The notes: generated by a model from the sequence alone, not told the origin. A stretch of DNA of 18,353 bases from an uncultured Campylobacter sp. (GCF_905371695.1 NZ_CAJPMA010000029.1:1-18353); one strand, 5' to 3'. Positions 1 through 6,787 are shown, numbered from the stretch's first letter. Translations and numbers: made by a program.

Positions 1-374
1 GCGATCGCCGCTAGCACGCTTATCGCGCTATATTTTTTGGTCTCTTTTAGCGTCTTTTTGCGTTCGACTTCTAGGCGCATAATATCTGCCGAATTTATAG
101 GAAAATTTGGCGTCTGGCGCGGGCTTTGTTCGGAAATTTTAGCGTTTTTGGAGAGTAGGCCTAGCTTTTGCAAAAAACCGTCGATTAAAAAAAATACGCC
201 GATCGCGACGGGAGCGGCTTTTAGCAGCGCGTATTCAAAGCTTTCGTTTTCTTCTGCGCGGTAAAAAATAAACAGCGTAGCCGCGCAGATTAATGCGAAT
301 ATTGCGACTTTCGCCCGCGAAGCACGTTTTAGGGGGGATCTGCTTTGCTCGTAAAGATCGTTTAAAATATCCAT
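1..374 (-). CDS. Hypothetical membrane protein, partial (C-terminus beyond window)
   Basis: An open minus-strand frame runs from an ATG at 374 to the left edge, giving 124 residues with no stop, so the C-terminus is missing. The N-terminus is charged. A hydrophobic segment lies at about residues 22-38 and another at about 48-68. A polar stretch rich in Lys, Glu and Arg follows (about 95-114), and a third hydrophobic stretch begins at about 116. I do not recognise a family. It starts 9 nt after the stop of the preceding membrane-protein gene and lacks a clear Shine-Dalgarno site, so translation is probably coupled to that gene as the last visible member of the hisIE cluster. The unbroken frame, ATG and spacing support a real gene; function is unknown. 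Confidence 0.6.
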   Translation of the reverse strand, partial: MDILNDLYEQSRSPLKRASRAKVAIFALICAATLFIFYRAEENESFEYALLKAAPVAIGVFFLIDGFLQKLGLLSKNAKISEQSPRQTPNFPINSADIMRLEVERKKTLKETKKYSAISVLAAI

Positions 375-383
375 TTCGTAGAT

Positions 384-935
384 TTAATAACAAGTAAGCT
401 TCGTTACGTGCATACCTTTCGTAAAATAAGGCGGGTAGGGCATCGAGACCGTAAAAGGCACGCTTTTTTTGCTCTCTAAATCGCTAGCGACGTTAAAGTC
501 GTATTCGACGGTGTTTGGCTTCTCGTCTTTGCCGCTTTCCGAAAACCACGAGAAAAATTTCATGCCGCTGGGTTTAAACAGGGCCTCGCCGTTTAGAGAG
601 CTAGAGCTTAACGGCTGATTTACGAGTTTGACGTGTAGATTACACGAGCTAATCGTAAATTTGCCGACATTTCGCACATTACCCTTAAATACGATGCTTT
701 CGTTTCGCAGCACGCGTTGGCTCGTTACGTTTTCCAGTATGCCGATCTTGGTATATTTGTCTAAAACCAGCATTAAAAAGACGATCAAGCAGCTAGTGGT
801 CAAGAAATTAGTAAAAAGTAGAGATAAAAATAGATTGCGTCCTGCTTTTAGCGACAAGACGAAAAATAAGACCGATAGCATTAGTATTAGCGCGATGACG
901 GCGATATGCACGATGGTAAAGTAGCTTGCGCTCAT
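384..935 (-). CDS. Small membrane protein with C-terminal soluble domain (unknown function)
   Basis: A 183-residue protein. Two hydrophobic helices come first (about residues 5-28 and 35-59), then a soluble domain of about 120 residues predicted to be beta-rich, with phrases such as RNVGKFTISSCNLHVKLV that recall an Ig-like or transport-accessory fold. I chose the ATG at 935 because it overlaps the upstream stop as TAATG and has GGAG eight bases before it; a GTG nine bases upstream is less likely. The layout matches the protein encoded just upstream (two helices, then a domain with an N-V-x-x-x-x-F/T-I/K-x-x-C pattern), so the two may be diverged paralogues. The architecture recalls Campylobacter proteins annotated as DUF2393, but that is from memory and unchecked. 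Function is unknown. Confidence 0.75.
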   Translation of the reverse strand: MSASYFTIVHIAVIALILMLSVLFFVLSLKAGRNLFLSLLFTNFLTTSCLIVFLMLVLDKYTKIGILENVTSQRVLRNESIVFKGNVRNVGKFTISSCNLHVKLVNQPLSSSSLNGEALFKPSGMKFFSWFSESGKDEKPNTVEYDFNVASDLESKKSVPFTVSMPYPPYFTKGMHVTKLTCY

Positions 936-1465
936 TAAAAACACTCCGATTTTTTAGCGATATTATAATCTATAAAAGAAAACGGCTCGACGTAGGCGCT
1001 AATTTGTTTAATTTCTTTGGGCGCTAGCGGTTCGCGAATGATTATAGATTTTCGGGCGAACGGGTTTAGCGAGTTGATAAAATCGCGCGTAGGTTGCGGC
1101 GAAGCGAGGTAAAAATTAAGATCTATTTTACAAATTTTAAAGGTTTTATTCGAGACGTTGGTAAGGTTAAAATCGACCATTAGCGAGTTTGAATATTCTA
1201 GCTGCTTGGTCGCCACCTCGCTTATACTCGCCGGACGCAGGCGCGCGTTAAGCTCGGCGTTTGCGTAATAAATGCCGATAACTAGCGCCCAAACATCGGC
1301 TAAAATGATTAAAAATCCAAACTGCCACCAAGATTTTGAAGCGATAAAAACGGCGAAAAAAAGTAAAAAAACGAACGCAAAAAATATCCATGCATACGCG
1401 AGATAATCGACAGCTCCCGCATTTGCCAGCACGAATAATATGTTTTGTTTAACCGCGTTTAACAC
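935..1465 (-). CDS. Small membrane protein with C-terminal soluble domain (unknown function), GTG start
   Basis: A 176-residue protein with two strongly hydrophobic helices (about residues 21-43 and 47-67), then a soluble domain of about 110 residues containing NLTNVSNKTFKICKIDLNF. The layout parallels the next protein downstream, suggesting an old tandem duplication. The start is taken as a GTG at 1465, overlapping the last 7 nt of hisIE, with AGG about 8 nt upstream; no better ATG lies nearby. The gene is therefore translationally coupled to hisIE and, through a TAATG overlap, to the next gene. DUF2393-like annotation is possible but rests on memory. Membrane location is inferred from the helices; function is unknown. 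Confidence 0.75.
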   Translation of the reverse strand: MLNAVKQNILFVLANAGAVDYLAYAWIFFAFVFLLFFAVFIASKSWWQFGFLIILADVWALVIGIYYANAELNARLRPASISEVATKQLEYSNSLMVDFNLTNVSNKTFKICKIDLNFYLASPQPTRDFINSLNPFARKSIIIREPLAPKEIKQISAYVEPFSFIDYNIAKKSECF

Positions 1466-2421
1466 TGCTTTTGCCTACTGTTTTTCTCCTCGATACCGCT
1501 AAGCCCAAACCTGCGCGCAAGCTCGGCTTTAACGCGCTCTGGGTGTATGCCGTGCGCGGCAAGAGCTATGAGTGAGTGAAAGCACAAATCCGCCGCCTCG
1601 TAAACTACTCCGTCTAGGGCTTTTTTGAGCTCGTCTTTTTCACCTTGCTCTTTTGCGCCCTGCGTTAAAATTTGCGAATTTAAATCTTGCTCGTCGCGGC
1701 TTAAAATTTGCGCCTCGCTTGCTTGCGCTTTTTTGAGATTTGAGCTTTCGCTCGCATGTTTGTCGGCTAAATTTTCAAATCTTCTCGCCGCGCTCGCGTC
1801 TTTGCACGCCATAACTAGCTCCGTAGCCTCCTCGCCGACTTTTTTTAAGACGGCATTTTCGCCCTTTTTAAACAGGCTTGCCACGTATGAAGTCCGCGGA
1901 TCGGCGTTTAGTTTGCGCTCCAAGATCACGTGATAGATCTCGTCGATGATGCCGTAGGCGGGCTTTTTAGTTTGCGCCGTAAAGGCGGCTAAATTTTGCC
2001 CGCCCCCTAAATTTAGTCCATTTTCGTCCGCTAAATTTAACTCGCCCGTCAAAAACCGTCCGCCTGCGTCCGTCAGATTTTGCTCGCTATCGCCGCTAAA
2101 ATTTGCACCTGAAATTTTTCTAAAAAAACAAGATTTCGATCCCGTATGGCACGCCGTACCGCCTTTTTGCTCGACTTTGATTAGCAAAGTATCGTTGTCG
2201 CAGTCAAGATAGGCGTCCTCGATCTTTTGGACGTTGCCGCTTTGTTCGCCCTTTTTCCAGATGCGGTTTTTCGTGCGCGAAAAATAGTGCGCAAAGCCCG
2301 TTTCTAGGCTCAAATTTAGTGCCTCTTCGTTCATATAAGCAAGCATCAAAACCTCGCCACTTGCGACCTCTTGAACGACGACGGGCAAAAGTCCACCCGT
2401 TTTTTCCCAGTCTATTTTCAT
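1459..2421 (-). CDS. hisI: Bifunctional phosphoribosyl-AMP cyclohydrolase / phosphoribosyl-ATP pyrophosphatase
   Basis: HisIE carries out the second and third steps of histidine biosynthesis in the cytoplasm: hydrolysis of PR-ATP to PR-AMP and ring opening to ProFAR. The N-terminal HisI domain (about 1-102) shows the metal-binding D73-C-D75-N-D77 cluster and zinc cysteines C74, C91 and C98 (CHTGSKSC). The C-terminal HisE domain has GEEATE (E197, E198, E201) and VYEAAD (E275, D278), the MazG-like acidic residues. At 320 residues it is far longer than the usual 200 or so. The excess is a linker of about 50 residues (103-153) and an insert of about 55 (209-262) splitting the HisE helical bundle. 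The ATG at 2421 is chosen over an upstream in-frame start because AAAGGA sits just before it and the protein then begins MKIDWEKTGG, as HisI proteins do. It heads the membrane-protein cluster. Confidence 0.95.
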   Translation of the reverse strand: MKIDWEKTGGLLPVVVQEVASGEVLMLAYMNEEALNLSLETGFAHYFSRTKNRIWKKGEQSGNVQKIEDAYLDCDNDTLLIKVEQKGGTACHTGSKSCFFRKISGANFSGDSEQNLTDAGGRFLTGELNLADENGLNLGGGQNLAAFTAQTKKPAYGIIDEIYHVILERKLNADPRTSYVASLFKKGENAVLKKVGEEATELVMACKDASAARRFENLADKHASESSNLKKAQASEAQILSRDEQDLNSQILTQGAKEQGEKDELKKALDGVVYEAADLCFHSLIALAAHGIHPERVKAELARRFGLSGIEEKNSRQKQC

Positions 2422-2529
2422 TTTTTTCCTTTCGGCTGGCGCGTAAGCTCGGCGCATAGCGTCGCCTGATTTAGCGGCGAATTCACGTTTCTAAGCGCGG
2501 ATCTCGGCGAGTAAAATTTGAAGCAGTAA

Positions 2530-2535
2530 TTTATA
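2530..2535 (-). promoter_or_regulatory. Possible -10 box of the hisIE transcript
   Basis: On the minus strand TATAAA follows a TTAAATT run, the kind of T/A-rich extended -10 that Campylobacter sigma-70 uses. It would start transcription near 2523 and leave a leader of about 100 nt before hisIE. No -35 is recognisable. The call is tentative because the surrounding bases are generally AT-rich. Confidence 0.3.
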
Positions 2536-2565
2536 AATTTAACCCTAAAACGATAAGGCGCGCAA

Positions 2566-2580
2566 GGGACGAGCCGTCCC
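2566..2580 (-). terminator. Hairpin after the SPFH gene (weak terminator candidate)
   Basis: GGGACG (2566-2571) and CGTCCC (2575-2580) form a perfect 6-bp GC-rich stem with a 3-nt loop, 9 nt after the SPFH stop codon on the minus strand. No run of T follows on that strand, so it is not a classical intrinsic terminator and may only stabilise the 3' end of the mRNA. Confidence 0.35.
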
Positions 2581-2589
2581 GAGCTAAGA

Positions 2590-3726
2590 CTACCTTGCTA
2601 TCGCGCTTTGCTGCGCCTTATCCTTCGTATCTACCCAGATATTAGGTACCGCTCCGCCGGGCGTTAAAAATATCTTCGCGTCTTTATTTTCGCGTAGCGC
2701 CTCGTTAAATTTACCCTGCGTCTCGATCTGCTTTAAATTTAGCAGATTTCCGTCCAAGCTCCTGGCGACCTCTTTGTTTGCGTAGGCTTGTGCGTCGGCT
2801 TCGATCTTAGCCGCGTCCGCGCGACCCTGAGCCTCGATGATAGCGGCTTTTGCCGTACCTTCTGCGAGGGCTGCTTTTTTGAGCGCCTCTTGATTTGCGC
2901 GCTCTACTTCGTATTTGGTTCGCTCGGCCTCTTGCTTAGCGATTTGTACGCGTTCGATCTGCTCTTTTACCTTTTCTGGTAGGATGATCTCGCGAAGCTG
3001 CACGGTATGAAGTTCGACGGGCTTATTCGGTTGGGCGTCGATATTTTTGCGGATGCCTTCGTCGATTTGCGCGGCTATGTCGTTTCGTTTAGTCGGGAGC
3101 TCCTCGGCGGTGTATTTACCGGCTACCGCGCGCACGACGTCGCGCACGACGGGATCAACGATCTTGTTCTCCCAGCTAAGTCCCCAAGACGCGATCGTTT
3201 GAGGCGCATTTTCGGGATTTAGGCGGTACTGCACTGTGATGTCGATGCTAACGGGCAAGTTTCTCGCGTCCAAAACCGAAATCGAGTTTTTGCGGATTAT
3301 ACCGCCGCTAGAACCCTGCGCGAACGAAATTTTCTGCGCAGCCTCGCCCATATCTTCGCCGGATGTGTAGTTGATGAGGCGCACGCGCGTATCTACTACG
3401 ATTACCTTTTGTATAAACGGCACGAAAAAGTGAAAACCAGGCTGCATCGGGCTAGGTTCGTATTTACCTGCGGTAGCTTTGATACCTACTTCGCCAGAAT
3501 TTATAATAACGAACGGTTGAGCGATCGCGAGTACGGCGATAACGGCTATTGTTACGTAGGCTAAGGCGCTAAATTTACCAAGTCCGTTCGGGATTTTGGG
3601 CGCTTTGAAATTCATCTTAGGCGCGTCGTTCTTGTCGCCGCCTTGACCACTTTTGTCGTCTTTATCGCTATTTTGATCACTGCTTGGCTTGCGTTTTTTG
3701 AAATAATCGTTTAAATCTGCCGGCAT
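2590..3726 (-). CDS. Membrane-anchored SPFH/band 7 (prohibitin-like) protein
   Basis: A 378-residue protein. Residues 1-50 form a hydrophilic tail rich in Lys, Asp and Gly; about 53-76 form one transmembrane helix; about 77-255 form the SPFH (band 7) domain, including VGIKATAGKYEPSPMQPGFHF and VVRDVVRAVAGKYTAEEL; and about 252-320 form an Ala/Glu/Lys-rich coiled coil that would drive oligomer rings. The short C-terminal part ends near TPGGAVPNIWVD. Such proteins build large membrane scaffolds and often modulate FtsH-type proteolysis; that role is inferred from the family. The start at 3726 has AAGGA upstream. It follows ilvE by 17 nt and is probably cotranscribed. The same pair is adjacent in C. 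jejuni (Cj0268c/Cj0269c, from memory). Confidence 0.9.
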   Translation of the reverse strand: MPADLNDYFKKRKPSSDQNSDKDDKSGQGGDKNDAPKMNFKAPKIPNGLGKFSALAYVTIAVIAVLAIAQPFVIINSGEVGIKATAGKYEPSPMQPGFHFFVPFIQKVIVVDTRVRLINYTSGEDMGEAAQKISFAQGSSGGIIRKNSISVLDARNLPVSIDITVQYRLNPENAPQTIASWGLSWENKIVDPVVRDVVRAVAGKYTAEELPTKRNDIAAQIDEGIRKNIDAQPNKPVELHTVQLREIILPEKVKEQIERVQIAKQEAERTKYEVERANQEALKKAALAEGTAKAAIIEAQGRADAAKIEADAQAYANKEVARSLDGNLLNLKQIETQGKFNEALRENKDAKIFLTPGGAVPNIWVDTKDKAQQSAIAR

Positions 3727-3743
3727 CTTTATCCTTAGAAATT

Positions 3744-4658
3744 TTAAATGTAAGTTAAAAGCGAAGCGTATTTTTTATTGCGTCCGTAAACTACGTCAAA
3801 ATACGCGTCTTGTAGGCGCTTAGTTACCGCTCCGCGCTCGCCCGCGCCGATCACGCGGTTGTCGATGTTGCTTATCGGGGTGACCTCGGCCGCCGTACCC
3901 GTGAAAAACGCCTCGTCCGCAGTGTATGCGCGGTCGCGAGTGATGCGCTCTCTGCGCACTTCGATATCTAGATCGCGAGCGATTTTGATGACCGTATCTT
4001 GCGTGATGCTAGCTAGGCTACTGTCGTTTGGAGGAGTGATTAGCGCGCCGTTTTCTACGATGAAAAAGCACTCGCCCGGCCCCTCCGAGATGTAGCCCTC
4101 GCTATCAAGCAGTAGCGCCTCGTCGTAGCCCGCCTCTTTGGCTTCGTAGTTTGCCATTTGCGAGCAGAGGTAGTTCGAGCTTGATTTCGCGCGGCTCATT
4201 TGGCCGCCGACGTTTAGTTTGGCAAAGCTCGAAATTTTCACGCGGATGCCCTTTTTTAGGCCCTCTTCGCCTAGATACGCACCCCACTCCCATGCAGCGA
4301 TTGCCGTATTTACGGGAGCTTTGGTGTGAGCTAGACCCATCACGCCGTAGCCTAGATAAACGATCGGGCGCAGATAGACGTTTGATTTAAATTTATTTGC
4401 GCGAAGTAGCTCGACCTGCGCGTCTTCGAGCTCTTTTTGCGTATATTTGACGTTTAGGATCGTCATTTTGGCTGACTTTAGTAGGCGCGCGGTGTGATCG
4501 CTTAGGCGAAATATCGCTAAGCCTTTATCCGTCATATACGCTCTTGTACCCTCAAATACGGCGTTTGCGTAGTGAAGCGAGTGGGTTAGGACATGGACTT
4601 TAGCGTCCTCCCATTTGACTAATTTTCCATCCATCCAGATAAATTCGGAAGGGTTCAT
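3744..4658 (-). CDS. ilvE: Branched-chain amino acid aminotransferase
   Basis: IlvE is a cytoplasmic PLP-dependent class IV aminotransferase making the last step to leucine, isoleucine and valine from their 2-oxo acids and glutamate. At 304 residues it matches the bacterial family. The N-terminus FIWMDGKLVKWEDAKVHVL and the segment HYANAVFEGTRAY are typical. K158 in SRAKSS is the expected PLP-linking lysine, and E192 in SEGPGECFF the conserved glutamate; LTGT-like FFTGTAAEVTP follows. The ATG at 4658 has AAGGA about 9 nt upstream. An AT-rich 115-nt upstream region with a strong palindrome and phased A/T tracts suggests its own promoter. The SPFH gene lies 17 nt downstream. Confidence 0.96.
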   Translation of the reverse strand: MNPSEFIWMDGKLVKWEDAKVHVLTHSLHYANAVFEGTRAYMTDKGLAIFRLSDHTARLLKSAKMTILNVKYTQKELEDAQVELLRANKFKSNVYLRPIVYLGYGVMGLAHTKAPVNTAIAAWEWGAYLGEEGLKKGIRVKISSFAKLNVGGQMSRAKSSSNYLCSQMANYEAKEAGYDEALLLDSEGYISEGPGECFFIVENGALITPPNDSSLASITQDTVIKIARDLDIEVRRERITRDRAYTADEAFFTGTAAEVTPISNIDNRVIGAGERGAVTKRLQDAYFDVVYGRNKKYASLLTYI

Positions 4659-4675
4659 TTGGCATCCTTTTTTAT

Positions 4676-4764
4676 AAAATTTGCTGAGTGTAGCTAAAAT
4701 TTCTTTAAAATTTTGTAATGTTTAAGATTTGGGCTTAAAATTTTGAGTTTTAGGGGTAAATTTT
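4676..4764. promoter_or_regulatory. Phased A/T tracts upstream of ilvE (probable curved promoter DNA)
   Basis: Five AnTn tracts (AAAATTT or AAAATTTT types) begin at 4676, 4696, 4707, 4737 and 4758. The gaps of 20, 11, 30 and 21 bp are all close to whole multiples of the helical repeat, the arrangement that gives intrinsic curvature. The stretch covers the expected ilvE promoter on the minus strand; an individual -10 could not be fixed (TACACT and TATAAA are both possible). Confidence 0.4.
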
Positions 4765-4769
4765 ACCCC
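4753..4769. repeat. GGGGTAAA-t-TTTACCCC palindrome between the unknown gene and ilvE
   Basis: Two perfect 8-bp arms surround one central base. It lies 4 nt past the stop of the minus-strand 279-residue gene and about 95 bp upstream of ilvE. As RNA it could fold into a GC-topped hairpin and act as a 3'-end structure; as DNA it could be an operator for ilvE. No T run follows it, so a classical intrinsic terminator is not supported. Confidence 0.5.
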
Positions 4770-4773
4770 GATT

Positions 4774-5613
4774 TTACAGCTTCTCTACGACGACGTCCTC
4801 GATGTTTTCGGCAAAAGGCAGCACGATCGTTTTACGAGAGCCAAACGCGCTATGCCACAGAGCTTTTTTGATCGCTTCGTAAGGCGTATCGTAAATTTTA
4901 GCCAGCTCTTGCAGTAGCTCCTCTGCCTTATCGTCGCTTAAATTTTCACGGCGGTAAAATAGCATTATCGTGGCTCCTATGCCGATAAACTCAAATCCAA
5001 ATCGCTCATTCATCATCAAAATAAACGCATACGTCTGCTCAGGCTCAAAATCGTCCGCAAAATACCCCTGAATCATTCTCACAAATACGTCCGTACTGCG
5101 CTCGCAAGGGCACAGATAAACGTCGATATCCTCGTCAAGCGCGTCGTAGTCGCGGGTATTTACGTATTCTAGCGCTTTTAGTTTATGCGGGTAGTTTAGG
5201 CTAAATTTACCGTAAAATTCGCTCACCTCGGCCTTATATTCGGGGTTGTTTAATTTGCTTAGCATCAAACGAAACTGTGCAATAGGAAAGTCGCGCGCGT
5301 CAGGATTTTGCGCGTTATACTCCTCCTCGTCCAGCACCTCGAAACTAGAGCTTGCATGCATATTCGTGTATTCGCATTGCGGGGCGTTTTCGATGATAAA
5401 AAGCGGCTTAAATCCCGCATATTGCTCGCACAAGCGATTATATGCGATCGTGACGGCGTTCATATTTTGATGAACGTTAAGGATGCCGTATTTTAGGGTA
5501 AAATTAGCTTCGCGCGTGTAGCGGGGATCGGGCTTTGCCAGCCTAAATGAAATAAGCTTTTCAGGGCGACAAATCGTGTAAAAAGCTAGCTTTAATTTTT
5601 CAAAAAACGACAT
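4774..5613 (-). CDS. Hypothetical protein, 279 aa
   Basis: I do not recognise this protein. It begins MSFFEKLKLAFYTICRPEKL, has no signal peptide, and is mixed alpha/beta in appearance with many acidic residues, so it is probably cytoplasmic. Cysteines occur at 15, 62, 80, 168 and 170, the last two in LCPCERSTDVF. A moderately hydrophobic stretch (about 195-220) contains FGFEFIGIGATIMLFY but is interrupted by charges, so it is a weak membrane candidate. The ATG at 5613 has AAAGGA upstream at normal spacing. It is the last gene of a minus-strand run of tautomerase, peroxiredoxin and NAD(P)H oxidoreductase, 67 nt after the oxidoreductase, and ends just before a palindromic hairpin. Function is unknown. 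Confidence 0.8.
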   Translation of the reverse strand: MSFFEKLKLAFYTICRPEKLISFRLAKPDPRYTREANFTLKYGILNVHQNMNAVTIAYNRLCEQYAGFKPLFIIENAPQCEYTNMHASSSFEVLDEEEYNAQNPDARDFPIAQFRLMLSKLNNPEYKAEVSEFYGKFSLNYPHKLKALEYVNTRDYDALDEDIDVYLCPCERSTDVFVRMIQGYFADDFEPEQTYAFILMMNERFGFEFIGIGATIMLFYRRENLSDDKAEELLQELAKIYDTPYEAIKKALWHSAFGSRKTIVLPFAENIEDVVVEKL

Positions 5614-5680
5614 ATTTTTCCTTTAAATTTATTTTTAAACGGCTCGTTAAATTTAACCGCAAAGCCACAATGTAGCGTTT

Positions 5681-6235
5681 TTAAAATTTCGTACCCAAAT
5701 TTCTTAAAAATTCCGCGTACTCCGCCGCGCCTTTTTCTATCTGTTCGATGCTGCTTTCGTAATCCACGCCCGGCGTCTCCTCAGCCCCGTAAAACGCGAA
5801 AAATCCGCGCCAGTCGGCGTGAAAATAGTAGTGAAACGCCAGTTCAAACGGCGCTAAAATCTGCTCCATCGTGAAATGATACCGCCCGCTAGGCGCGTAA
5901 TCGGCACGCTTGATACCGGCGCTCACCGCCAGCGCCACGGCGCGCCCGCGCATGCCCTCGCTCGTGCATCCGTAGGCAAATCCGTACGTCATCGTCGCAT
6001 CGATCCAGCTTTTTAAAATCGCGGGCGAGGAGAAATTATGCAGCGGAAATTGCAACACCAAGGCGCCATGAGCTTTGATTATCGCGCGCTCGCGCTCGCC
6101 GTCTATTTCGCCGCTAGGATACTCGCGCGCTAGGTCGCGCACGGCGAAATTTTGCGCGGAGGCCTCTTTTAAAAAACGTTTATTGACGACTGAATTTTCG
6201 ATATCCGGATGCGCTAGAACGATTAAGCCTTTCAT
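5681..6235 (-). CDS. NAD(P)H-dependent oxidoreductase, flavodoxin-like fold
   Basis: A 184-residue protein of the NAD(P)H dehydrogenase (quinone) / KefF / MdaB-like group, which uses FMN or FAD to reduce quinones or similar compounds in the cytoplasm. Evidence is the opening MKGLIVLAHP, the early Asn-rich N-x-x-V-V-N segment, and the signature FPLHNFSSPAILKSWIDATMTYGFAYG (in two parts), matching the family pattern FPLxWxxxPAxLKxWxDxVxxxGFAY. The later GRYHFTMEQILAPFELAFHYYF also fits. The length is normal. The ATG at 6235 has AAAGGA upstream. It sits 27 nt after bcp in what looks like an oxidative-stress operon. The exact substrate cannot be told from sequence, and no gene name is given for that reason. 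Confidence 0.85.
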   Translation of the reverse strand: MKGLIVLAHPDIENSVVNKRFLKEASAQNFAVRDLAREYPSGEIDGERERAIIKAHGALVLQFPLHNFSSPAILKSWIDATMTYGFAYGCTSEGMRGRAVALAVSAGIKRADYAPSGRYHFTMEQILAPFELAFHYYFHADWRGFFAFYGAEETPGVDYESSIEQIEKGAAEYAEFLRNLGTKF

Positions 6236-6262
6236 ATTTTTCCTTTGAATTTCTCCGAAATC

Positions 6263-6787
6263 TTACTTTGCGGTTGCCAGTAGATCCGCGAGCACCTTTG
6301 CCGCGTGATCTTTTGCTTTGACGCTTTTATAGACCTTTAAAATTTTGCCGTCCTTGCCGATCAGAAAGGTCGAGCGTACGATGCCTAAATACTCGCGTCC
6401 GTAGTTTTTACGTACCTGCCAGACGCCGTAAAGCTCGGCTACTTCGTGTTTCGGATCGCTTAATAAGACGTGTTTTAGGCTTTGTTTGGCGATAAAACCC
6501 GCGTGCGAGCGGACGCTATCGGGACTAACGCCTACTATCACGCAGTCCGCGGCGATAAAATCATCGTACGCGGCGCTAAATTCGCACGCTTCGGTCGTAC
6601 AGCCGGGAGTGTTATCCTTGGGGTAAAAATACAGCGCGACGTTTTTACCCGCGAAATCTTTTAAGCTAATCGCCGTACCGTCGGCGTTTTCTAGCGTAAA
6701 ACCCAGCGCCTCGTCTCCCGCTTTTAAAGTAATCTTTCGCTCGCGATCCTTTGCGCTAAATTCGGGCGCGTTTTTAGTTTCGTTCAT
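6263..6787 (-). CDS. bcp: Thiol peroxidase, Bcp-type peroxiredoxin
   Basis: A cytoplasmic peroxiredoxin of the Bcp/PrxQ group that reduces hydrogen and organic peroxides with thioredoxin. The active site is PKDNTPGCTTEACEF: C63 is the peroxidatic cysteine and C68 the resolving one, with the five-residue offset of atypical 2-Cys PrxQ enzymes. Other family marks are GVSPDSVRSHAGF, LLSDPKHEVAELYGVW and RSTFLIGKDGKI. The protein is 174 residues, about 20 longer than usual at the N-terminus (MNETKNAPEFSAKDRERK). The start is nevertheless supported by AAGGAG seven bases upstream of the ATG at 6787, and the extension has no hydrophobic core. It lies 17 nt after the tautomerase gene. In C. jejuni the same pair is neighbouring (Cj0270/Cj0271, from memory). 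Confidence 0.95.
   Translation of the reverse strand: MNETKNAPEFSAKDRERKITLKAGDEALGFTLENADGTAISLKDFAGKNVALYFYPKDNTPGCTTEACEFSAAYDDFIAADCVIVGVSPDSVRSHAGFIAKQSLKHVLLSDPKHEVAELYGVWQVRKNYGREYLGIVRSTFLIGKDGKILKVYKSVKAKDHAAKVLADLLATAK

Larger units (their letters stand above)
2422..2589. other. Intergenic region before hisIE
   Basis: These 168 bases separate the SPFH gene from hisIE, both on the minus strand. On that strand they hold a hairpin at 2566-2580, an AT-rich stretch at about 2520-2545 that could be the hisIE promoter, and a leader of about 100 nt. A 5-bp repeat TCGCC/GGCGA (2462-2466, 2476-2480) lies in the leader. I saw no His-rich leader peptide in a brief reading. Confidence 0.4.

Noticed and set aside
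37..264. Plus-strand 75-codon frame at the left edge
   Set aside because: It is antisense to an intact minus-strand frame (1-374) that has membrane helices and operon-like spacing; the plus frame has no ribosome site.
2422..2457. Twelve-residue N-terminal extension of HisIE (MRRAYAPAERKK)
   Set aside because: The ribosome site AAAGGA lies inside it, and HisI homology begins at MKIDW.
2462..2480. TCGCC/GGCGA repeat in the hisIE leader as a histidine attenuator
   Set aside because: The stem is 5 bp, there is no second competing hairpin or T tract, and no His-rich leader peptide was seen.
3521..3528. GCGATCGC palindrome (also at 1-8 and 7366-7373) as a HIP1-like repeat
   Set aside because: Only three copies noticed, each within coding sequence; not frequent enough to be a repeated element.
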